From NCBI GenBank assembly GCA_963668605.1, contig OY764903.1, positions 930,001 through 994,000 of the forward strand: a stretch of 64,000 nt of DNA, written 5' to 3'. Source of the stretch: G963668605 sp963668605. GTDB taxonomy: Bacteria > Acidobacteriota > Terriglobia > Bryobacterales > Bryobacteraceae. Position 1 is the stretch's first letter. Every line of letters starts with the position of its first letter. This document shows, in pieces, positions 25,887-32,320 of the stretch. A program made the position numbers and the translations under genes. A model generated the notes under the pieces. It was given only the letters and a program-made list of their open reading frames with translations. It had not been told where the DNA came from and ran no database searches.

Positions 25887-27155
25887 ATGCTGTTTCAGAG
25901 ATCAGTGTCGCGTGCGGCGCGGTCTTGTTTATTAGTGACTGGCATCTTGTTGCCCATGGTCGCGGGCGCCGCGGACTGGCCGCAGTTCCGGGGTCCAAAT
26001 CGGGACGGAATCTCGCGCGAGACCGGCCTTATGCACAAATGGCCCGTGGCCGGACCGAAAGTTCTCTGGACCACTCCCGTCGCTCAGGGCTATGCCGGCG
26101 CTGCCATTGTAGGCGGCATGGTTTACCACCACGACTACAACGAAGCAAAGTCGGAATGGAGCGTAATCTGCCGCAATCTGCTCACCGGCAAAGAAGTTTG
26201 GCGCTATACCGAGGCGAGGAAGATCAGGCCGAACCACGCGATTACGCGGACCGTTCCGGCTGTGGACGCCAGATTCGTGTTCTCGCTGGACCCGAAACTG
26301 GGGCTGCACTGTCTGAACGCCAAGACCGGCAAACAGGTCTGGGGTAAAGATCTTGTCGCGACCTACAAGTCGCGGATCCCGGGTTGGTACAACGGCCAGA
26401 ATCCGCTGATCGAACCGGACCGCATCATCATCGCCACCGGCGGAGACGCCATCCTGGTGGCGCTCGACAAGGCAACGGGTAAAGAGCTTTGGCGCACGCC
26501 GAACACGCTGAATGTAATCATGTCGCACACTTCGGTGATGCCGGCTGTGCTGGGTGGCGTGAAACAGTACCTGTATGCCACGCTCGACGGGGCGCTAGGC
26601 GTTTCGGCGAAAGACGGCAAGCTGCTGTGGAGTTTCGCCAGGAAGTTTAACGTAGCCATGGTTCCGTCACCCCTCGCCGTCGATGGAGAACGGGTCTTCC
26701 TTACCGGCCCCTACGATGCGGGCAGCGCTATGATCCGGGTGCGGAACGCCGGCGGCAAATTCAAAGCTGAGCCGGTATTCGACTTGAAGAACAACGAATG
26801 GAATTCCGAAGTCCACACGCCGGTGGTGTTCAATAACCACTTTTTCGCTGTCGGCAAGAAAAAACGCGGGCTCTTCACCTGCGTGAATTTCGACGGCAAG
26901 CCTGCTTGGGACAGCGATGGGAAGGCCACTTTCGAGTTGGGCAGTTTTCTGCTCGCCGACGGGATGTTTTTCGTCTTGGAGGGGAAGACCGGAATGCTGC
27001 GCCTGATCGAGGCAAACGCCACTGGCTACAAGGAACTCGGCAAGGCTCAAGTCCTCAGTGGTGAGGACGTCTGGGGGCCGATGGCGCTATCGGATGGCAA
27101 GCTCGTCTTGCGGGACTTGGCCAAGATGGTCTGCATCGACGTGCGGGGCAAGTAG
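25887..27155 (+). CDS. Exported quinoprotein-like beta-propeller protein 8
   Basis: A 422-residue propeller. The ATG at 25887 was preferred to an in-frame TTG at 25860 because it directly starts a long leader with a basic n-region (MLFQRSVSRAARSCLLV..AGA) followed by ADWPQFRGPNRDGISRETGL. Blades include CRNLLTGKEVWRYTEARK, CLNAKTGKQVWGKDLVA, ALDKATGKELWRTPNTL and VSAKDGKLLWSFARKFN. It is followed after 9 bases by the NHL-type gene and then by the redox genes, all on the same strand, so it may be the first gene of that operon and physically or functionally linked to it. Enzymatic function is not visible. Confidence 0.86.
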   Translation: MLFQRSVSRAARSCLLVTGILLPMVAGAADWPQFRGPNRDGISRETGLMHKWPVAGPKVLWTTPVAQGYAGAAIVGGMVYHHDYNEAKSEWSVICRNLLTGKEVWRYTEARKIRPNHAITRTVPAVDARFVFSLDPKLGLHCLNAKTGKQVWGKDLVATYKSRIPGWYNGQNPLIEPDRIIIATGGDAILVALDKATGKELWRTPNTLNVIMSHTSVMPAVLGGVKQYLYATLDGALGVSAKDGKLLWSFARKFNVAMVPSPLAVDGERVFLTGPYDAGSAMIRVRNAGGKFKAEPVFDLKNNEWNSEVHTPVVFNNHFFAVGKKKRGLFTCVNFDGKPAWDSDGKATFELGSFLLADGMFFVLEGKTGMLRLIEANATGYKELGKAQVLSGEDVWGPMALSDGKLVLRDLAKMVCIDVRGK

Positions 27156-27164
27156 GATCGTTTC

Positions 27165-28007
27165 ATGGAGTACAGACAATCTCGAGTTATCAGCGGCCGG
27201 GGATCCGCAGCGGACCAGTTCGCGAACTCTCTGGCGGCGATTTGCCTGGACCGGCAGGATCGTATCTTCGCCGCCGGTGATTCACAGGTCAAAGTGTTCG
27301 ACGCCGGCGGGAAACTGCTTCGTTCGTGGAACATCTCCAAGCCCGCCTTGGCGATCGCGATCGCTCCGGATTCCAGTGTGTGGGTCGGCGAAGCGGAGCA
27401 GGTTGAAGTGTTCGGTGTCGACGGCAGGCCGCTACGCACCTGGCGCGACGATGGACGTCTGGCGCGCGTGACCGCCATTGGCTTTTTCAAGGACAACGTG
27501 CTGGTGGCCGAATCCAAAGACCGCTGCATTCGCCGCTACGACAGGACCCTTAAGTTTCTCAATAACATCGGCAAAGACAACCGGATGGACGGCTTCCTGA
27601 TTCCGAACGGAGCCCTGGACTTCTCCGTGGATTCGACCGGCGTCATCCACGTTGCCAACCCTGGAAAGCATCGGGTCGAGCGCTACACGCTCGACGATAA
27701 ACTGCTGGGGCATATAGGCCACTTCGACGGCCTCAACCCGTCCGGCTTCGGGGGCTGCTGCAATCCGACGAACGTGATTGTGGGTTCCTCGGGGTGGACT
27801 TATGTCACCGAGAAGGCTGACCCGCGTGCGAAGGTTTTGGACTCGGAGGGTAAGCTGCTTGGCGTCATTGCAGACAGCATCTTTGATCCCTCCGCGAAGA
27901 ACATGGACATTGCGCTGGATTCCCGGGGCCACGTCTACGTCGCTGACACCGCGAAGCTCAAAATCCTGGTGTTTGAGCCGGTCGCGGGTAAGGGTGTGGC
28001 GTTGTGA
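27165..28007 (+). CDS. NHL/six-bladed beta-propeller protein without signal peptide
   Basis: A 280-residue protein built of NHL-like repeats (for example IAPDSSVWVGEAEQVEVFGV, DFSVDSTGVIHVANPGKHRV, DIALDSRGHVYVADTAKLKI), predicted to fold into a beta-propeller. It has no signal peptide or TAT motif, unlike the propellers upstream, so it is probably cytoplasmic. A conserved-looking cysteine pair lies in GFGGCCNPTNV near residue 200. The next gene starts with a GTG inside its stop codon region (4-base overlap), tying it to the Fe-S/NuoEF operon. It might serve as an interaction scaffold or a sensor for that complex; this is inference from position only. Confidence 0.8.
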   Translation: MEYRQSRVISGRGSAADQFANSLAAICLDRQDRIFAAGDSQVKVFDAGGKLLRSWNISKPALAIAIAPDSSVWVGEAEQVEVFGVDGRPLRTWRDDGRLARVTAIGFFKDNVLVAESKDRCIRRYDRTLKFLNNIGKDNRMDGFLIPNGALDFSVDSTGVIHVANPGKHRVERYTLDDKLLGHIGHFDGLNPSGFGGCCNPTNVIVGSSGWTYVTEKADPRAKVLDSEGKLLGVIADSIFDPSAKNMDIALDSRGHVYVADTAKLKILVFEPVAGKGVAL

Positions 28008-28618
28008 GCGATATTTCGAGACGCAGTGCTATCGGCGGCTTGGTCCGCGGCGCGACGCTAGCCGGGATGGGCGGCGCGGCTGTCTACCTGGTTCAGAAGG
28101 CCCAAGGTCAGGTGGTTTGGCAGATAGATCCAGGGAAGTGTGTCAATAGCCGTGCTGGAGAACTGGGCGTCAAGATCTGCGACTTGTGTCTGAAGGAATG
28201 CGTCGTTACGCAGTCGGCCGTGAGGGCGGTAAATGAATTTTCGAAGTGCGGGCGCTGCAGCATATGCCCGGCATATTTCAACGTCAAAAGTGCGGTCAAC
28301 AAGGAAGGCCTACCCAGCGAGAAACTCTGCCCTCGTGATGCGATTAGCCGGAAACCCATCGGCGAAATCGATCCGAGCGATCCAGCTAACAACTACTACG
28401 AGTACGTCATCGACGAGAAGAAGTGCGATGGCTGCGGCAAGTGCGTCATGGCCTGCAAGGAGCCTGCCGGGCTGAGTTCGATCTACCTCAAGGTCCGGCA
28501 CGACCTGTGCATCAGCTGCAATAGTTGCGCCATATCTACCGCCTGCCCAAAGGACGCCGTCCGGCAGTTGCCGGTCTCGAAAGGCGTCTTTGAGCGCGGG
28601 AGTCACGCAGCGGAATGA
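28004..28618 (+). CDS. TAT-leader ferredoxin-type Fe-S protein (NapG/NrfC/DsrO-like)
   Basis: A 204-residue protein with a twin-arginine leader (SRRSAIGGLVRGATLAG) followed by a hydrophobic stretch, so it is expected to be folded with its clusters and placed on the periplasmic side. The first half has unusual cysteine groups (KICDLCLKEC, KCGRCSICPAYFNV, KLCPRDAI). The second half has two classic [4Fe-4S] motifs: KKCDGCGKCVMACKEP and LCISCNSCAISTACPKDAV. This layout is that of electron-transfer subunits such as NapG or DsrO that dock onto a membrane Fe-S/quinone protein. The following gene encodes just such a membrane protein. The start GTG overlaps the NHL gene by 4 bases. Confidence 0.85.
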   Translation: MSDISRRSAIGGLVRGATLAGMGGAAVYLVQKAQGQVVWQIDPGKCVNSRAGELGVKICDLCLKECVVTQSAVRAVNEFSKCGRCSICPAYFNVKSAVNKEGLPSEKLCPRDAISRKPIGEIDPSDPANNYYEYVIDEKKCDGCGKCVMACKEPAGLSSIYLKVRHDLCISCNSCAISTACPKDAVRQLPVSKGVFERGSHAAE

Positions 28619-29607
28619 AACTGACGGCGGCAAAACCACGCGTGGCGGCTTGGATCTTCCTCACGATTCTCCTCGGAATTGTCTGTGCAGAGTTGATGTG
28701 GGGGCAATCGACTTATTACGAGCGGCCGCGGGACACGGCTCCGCAGGAAAAGAATATTGGCGGCGGATATGCCACTCCCGCAGTGCAGAGACCGCTGCCC
28801 AGAAGAGTCTGGCTCGAGATCTTCGACGTAGTGCTGCTGGCAGCGGCTATGGGCGCCTCCATATGGATCGTATTGTCACGCCGTAACCGGCGCTGGCTGG
28901 TCGCGCTCACCATCGGATCGGTGGCCTACTTTGGTTTCTATCGTGAAGGCTGTGTTTGTCCGATCGGCTCGATTCAAAATGTGGCCGTCGCGCTCACTGA
29001 TACCGGATATCGAATTCCGATTGTCGTAATTGCTACGTTTTTTCTTCCGCTGCTCGTAGCTGTTTTCTTCGGCCGGGCTTTCTGTGGCGGCGTGTGCGCT
29101 TTGGGCAGTATCCAGGAGTTGGTTGTTCTGAAACCGGTTCAGGTCCCGAAGCGCCTCGATCGGGCGCTGGGCCTGTTGAAGTACGTCTATCTGTTGGCGG
29201 CAATCGGTCTCGCAATTCTGCCGCTGGCGCAACGGGAGTTCATTATCTGCCGGTTCGATCCGTTCGTGAGTCTGTTCAGGCGGACCGGCTTCGCGCACAT
29301 GTTCGCGATCGGCGCCGGGTTCCTGATACTGGGGATGTTCGTGGGCCGGCCATATTGCAGGTACCTTTGCCCCTATGGCGCCTTGCTGAGTTGGTGCTCG
29401 CGCTTGTCCCATCGCGGTGTCACCATTACTCCCGGCAAGGAACTGGATTGCGGCCTCTGCACAGAAGCCTGTCCGTACGGTGCGATCGAGAAGATGCGTG
29501 CCATCCGGAAGGACTGCCTGTATTGCGCACGCTGTTATGCATCGTGTCCCAGGGAGGGGCCGCTGGCCCGGCAAAAGTCTTTCATACCGGTGGAGGAATT
29601 GAAGTGA
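28615..29607 (+). CDS. NapH/NosR-like polytopic membrane Fe-S protein
   Basis: A 330-residue membrane protein with about six transmembrane segments (visible at roughly 12-30, 63-85, 96-110, 135-155, 185-203 and 215-240). It has cysteine motifs of the NapH/NosR/CcoG class: CVCPIGSIQN, FCGGVCALGSIQE and YCRYLCPYGALLS near membrane boundaries. Two C-terminal [4Fe-4S] sites follow: CGLCTEACPYGAIEK and CLYCARCYASCPREGP. Proteins of this class carry electrons across the membrane between quinol or a cytosolic donor and periplasmic Fe-S subunits. The ATG overlaps the upstream stop (ATGA), and the downstream NuoE-like gene overlaps it as GTGA. It is the obvious membrane link between the TAT Fe-S protein and the NuoEF-like subunits. 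Confidence 0.88.
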   Translation: MKLTAAKPRVAAWIFLTILLGIVCAELMWGQSTYYERPRDTAPQEKNIGGGYATPAVQRPLPRRVWLEIFDVVLLAAAMGASIWIVLSRRNRRWLVALTIGSVAYFGFYREGCVCPIGSIQNVAVALTDTGYRIPIVVIATFFLPLLVAVFFGRAFCGGVCALGSIQELVVLKPVQVPKRLDRALGLLKYVYLLAAIGLAILPLAQREFIICRFDPFVSLFRRTGFAHMFAIGAGFLILGMFVGRPYCRYLCPYGALLSWCSRLSHRGVTITPGKELDCGLCTEACPYGAIEKMRAIRKDCLYCARCYASCPREGPLARQKSFIPVEELK

Positions 29608-30488
29608 TCGCGGACAGAGAGCGGTTTGTCAAGCGTCTCACGGCCGGGGCTGCCGTCGTGATCGTTCTGATTGTGACCGCGCTTGCCATCGACTACGCAA
29701 TCGCCCGTTTTCGGGCGCCGCGGGAAGACAAGCAGGTCGTGGCATTGGAGGAAAAAGTTCGCGCCGACGCCTCCCTGGCGCCGAAGCTGGAGAGCGAGAA
29801 GAACCGGATCGCAGCCGCGATGCGCGCCCGCAAAGTCAGGATCAACTGGCTCTCGGCCTTTCTGATAGCGGCAGCGGCGGCGTTCCTCTCCCTCGCGAAG
29901 TGGCAGTTGGCGAATCGGACTCCGATACTTCCCGCGAAGCCCAAACCGCCGGCGCGCGGGGTCCGGCAGATGAAGAACGGCGGCTTCCGGACCGGCGAGG
30001 CCAAGACGGACGATACCATCGATTTGGCTTTCGTCGATGAGATTGTCGCCAGGGAAGGGAAGAGTCAGGAAGCGGCGATTCCCATCTTGCAGGCCATCCA
30101 GCAGCACTACCGGTATCTTCCCGATGAGGCGATGCGACGAGTCTGCGAACTGACCGGGATCACTCCCGCGCAACTGGCTGGGACTTCCTCGTTCTACTCA
30201 CGATTCCGGCGAGCGCCTGTCGGCGAGCACATCGTTCGGGTGTGCCATGGCACAGCTTGCCACGTGTCCGGCGCAAGGCAGATCACCGACGAGCTCCGCC
30301 GCGGCCTGGCAATCCCCGAAGGCGCCGATACGGACCCCACACGGACGTTCACAATCGAAGAGGTCGCCTGCCTGGGTTGTTGCAGTCTAGCGCCGGTGGT
30401 GATGGTGGACGAACACACAGTCGGAAAACTGACGCCGGCTACCGTCTGTGAAGCGACCGGCGTTACGAAGCCCGTGGAGTCCGCATGA
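29604..30488 (+). CDS. NuoE-like [2Fe-2S] subunit fused to an N-terminal two-helix membrane anchor
   Basis: A 294-residue protein starting at a GTG preceded by GGAGG; the open frame upstream overlaps the membrane gene and is not coding. Residues 12-32 and 83-97 are hydrophobic helices separated by a charged, coiled-coil-like loop of about 50 residues (EDKQVVALEEKVRADASLAP). Residues 140-290 match the NuoE/HndA/HoxE thioredoxin-like ferredoxin (24 kDa complex I subunit) with the cluster ligands C214, C219, C256 and C260 in VCHGTACHVSG and CLGCCSLAP. Normal NuoE is soluble, about 160-180 residues, so membrane anchoring is unusual. With both helices crossing, the ferredoxin domain would face the cytoplasm beside NuoF. 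The start and end overlap neighbouring genes by 4 bases. Confidence 0.88.
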   Translation: MIADRERFVKRLTAGAAVVIVLIVTALAIDYAIARFRAPREDKQVVALEEKVRADASLAPKLESEKNRIAAAMRARKVRINWLSAFLIAAAAAFLSLAKWQLANRTPILPAKPKPPARGVRQMKNGGFRTGEAKTDDTIDLAFVDEIVAREGKSQEAAIPILQAIQQHYRYLPDEAMRRVCELTGITPAQLAGTSSFYSRFRRAPVGEHIVRVCHGTACHVSGARQITDELRRGLAIPEGADTDPTRTFTIEEVACLGCCSLAPVVMVDEHTVGKLTPATVCEATGVTKPVESA

Positions 30489-32320
30489 GCAGCAACGCCG
30501 TCGAAATCCGAATCGGTCTCAGCTCTTGTGGCATCGCCAGCGGCGGGGAACTTGTTCGCGAAGCTCTGGAGGCGGAAGCACGAGAAGCCGGCGCAACAGG
30601 TATCGTGAAGATCGTCGGCTGCAACGGGATGTGCCACTGTGAGCCGATCGTCCAGATCGTCGAAGGCGGCCGGACTGTGGCGATGTACGGAAACGTCACA
30701 CCGAACGCCGCCCGGGAGATCGGCCGGCATCACATCCGTGCCCGGCATTGGTCCGCGGCCATTCGGCGGACCACACGGAACGTCGTGGACCTCGTCCGGC
30801 GGAGTGAGAACCGGGCAGAGCTTCAGGATCACGGGTTCGATGTCAGTTCCGGAGCCGCCGCGGCATATCTCGGAAAGCAGACCCGCATCGTTCTCGAGAA
30901 TTGCGGCGAAATCGACCCGAATCGCATCGAGGACTATCTCGCGCGCGACGGCTACCAAGCGCTCCAGTCGTGCCTGAAACTACAGCCGGAAGATGTCATC
31001 TCGGACATCATTTCTTCTGGTTTGCGCGGGCGAGGCGGCGCGGGCTTTCCAACCGGAAGAAAGTGGGCTCTTGGCAGGAGTCAGCCCGGGACGGGAAAGT
31101 TCGTGATCTGCAACGGGGACGAGGGCGATCCCGGCGCGTTTATGGATCGCCTGGTTCTTGAAGCCGATCCCCACCGCGTTCTGGAAGGACTGGCGATTGC
31201 GGCGCGTTGCGTTGGCGCTGCGCAAGGGGTGTTCTACATTCGCGCCGAGTACCCGCTGGCGGTACGGCGGGTTCGCGAGGCCATCCGTCAGGCGGAAGAG
31301 CGCGGCTTCCTTGGCGAGAACATATTCGGATCGGATTTCTCCATACATTTAGAGGTGCGCGAGGGCGCCGGCGCGTTTGTGTGCGGGGAGGAAACGGCCC
31401 TCATCCATTCGCTGGAAGGCCAGCGCGGGATGCCGCGGCTCCGGCCTCCGTATCCGGCTGAGCGCGGCTTCCGAGGGCAGCCGACCGTAATTAACAACGT
31501 CGAAACCCTGGCCTGTGTGCCCTGGATCATCCGCCGGGGCGCAGCCGCGTTCTCGGCTCTGGGCACCGCAAACAGCAAGGGCACGAAAGTATTTGCGCTG
31601 GCAGGCAAGATCAATCGCGGCGGCCTGATCGAGGTGCCCATGGGCATCACGATTCGCGAGATCGTCGATTCCATCGGCGGCGGCATCAAGAACGGACGGC
31701 AGTTCAAGGCCGTCCAACTCGGAGGTCCGTCTGGCGGCTGCATTCCGGCGCGCCTTGCCGACACTCCGATTGACTACGACGCGATTCCGAAGACCGGCGC
31801 CATCATGGGTTCGGGCGGCCTGGTCGTGCTAGATGATCGCGACTGCATGGTCGACATTGCGCGCTTCTTCCTACACTTCACCCAATCCGAGTCCTGCGGA
31901 AAATGCACGTTCTGCAGGATTGGCACCAAGCGGATGCTCGAGATTCTCAATCGCCTCTGCGAAGGCCATGGATCTCCCGGGGACATTGAACGATTGGAGA
32001 CGTTGGCCGACTACGTGAGCCGCGGAAGCCTCTGCGGCTTGGGACAGACCGCTCCGAACCCGGTCGCCACGACGATTCGCTACTTCCGCGAGGAGTATGA
32101 GGCGCACCTGCAGAAGCGCTGTCCGGCTGGGCGCTGCGCCGCGCTGATCCGCTATCAGATCAACGACAAGTGCATCGGCTGCACGCTGTGCTCCCAGGTC
32201 TGTCCGGTGGGCGCCATCCAGTACCGGCCGTACCAGCAGCACGTGATTGACGATGCCCTCTGCACCCGCTGCGATGAATGCCGCAAGGCCTGCCAGGACG
32301 ACGCTGTGGAGGTGGCCTAG
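30485..32320 (+). CDS. NuoF/HydB-like NAD(P)H-binding flavo-Fe-S subunit
   Basis: A 611-residue protein with the four-part architecture of HydB/HndC/HoxF-type subunits. Residues 8-60 form a thioredoxin-like [2Fe-2S] domain (C15, C46, C50, C52). Residues 150-400 are the FMN/NADH domain with GRGGAGFPTGRKW at 182-194 and the glutamate-rich CNGDEGDPGAFMD. An SLBB segment follows. The [4Fe-4S] site has ligands C471, C474, C477 and C517 (ESCGKCTFCRIGT). A C-terminal bis-[4Fe-4S] ferredoxin has C563, C566, C569, C573 and C593, C596, C599, C603. It should take or give a hydride from NAD(P)H and pass single electrons to the clusters. The extra N- and C-terminal ferredoxin domains occur in electron-bifurcating hydrogenase-type enzymes, but no hydrogenase catalytic subunit is nearby. 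Confidence 0.93.
   Translation: MSSNAVEIRIGLSSCGIASGGELVREALEAEAREAGATGIVKIVGCNGMCHCEPIVQIVEGGRTVAMYGNVTPNAAREIGRHHIRARHWSAAIRRTTRNVVDLVRRSENRAELQDHGFDVSSGAAAAYLGKQTRIVLENCGEIDPNRIEDYLARDGYQALQSCLKLQPEDVISDIISSGLRGRGGAGFPTGRKWALGRSQPGTGKFVICNGDEGDPGAFMDRLVLEADPHRVLEGLAIAARCVGAAQGVFYIRAEYPLAVRRVREAIRQAEERGFLGENIFGSDFSIHLEVREGAGAFVCGEETALIHSLEGQRGMPRLRPPYPAERGFRGQPTVINNVETLACVPWIIRRGAAAFSALGTANSKGTKVFALAGKINRGGLIEVPMGITIREIVDSIGGGIKNGRQFKAVQLGGPSGGCIPARLADTPIDYDAIPKTGAIMGSGGLVVLDDRDCMVDIARFFLHFTQSESCGKCTFCRIGTKRMLEILNRLCEGHGSPGDIERLETLADYVSRGSLCGLGQTAPNPVATTIRYFREEYEAHLQKRCPAGRCAALIRYQINDKCIGCTLCSQVCPVGAIQYRPYQQHVIDDALCTRCDECRKACQDDAVEVA

Noticed and set aside
8706..27155. Reading the eight propellers as PQQ-dependent alcohol dehydrogenases
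   Set aside because: They are about 400 residues instead of about 600, lack a cytochrome domain, and the usual Ca/Asp/Glu and vicinal cysteine features were not found; only the propeller fold is supported.
27432..27932. Minus-strand frame opposite the NHL propeller gene
   Set aside because: No motif, no start signal, and the plus-strand gene has strong repeat structure and operon context.
29094..29603. Upstream extension of the NuoE-like frame
   Set aside because: The frame is open but overlaps the well-supported NapH-like gene in another frame and has no homology; a GTG with GGAGG at 29604 is the natural start.
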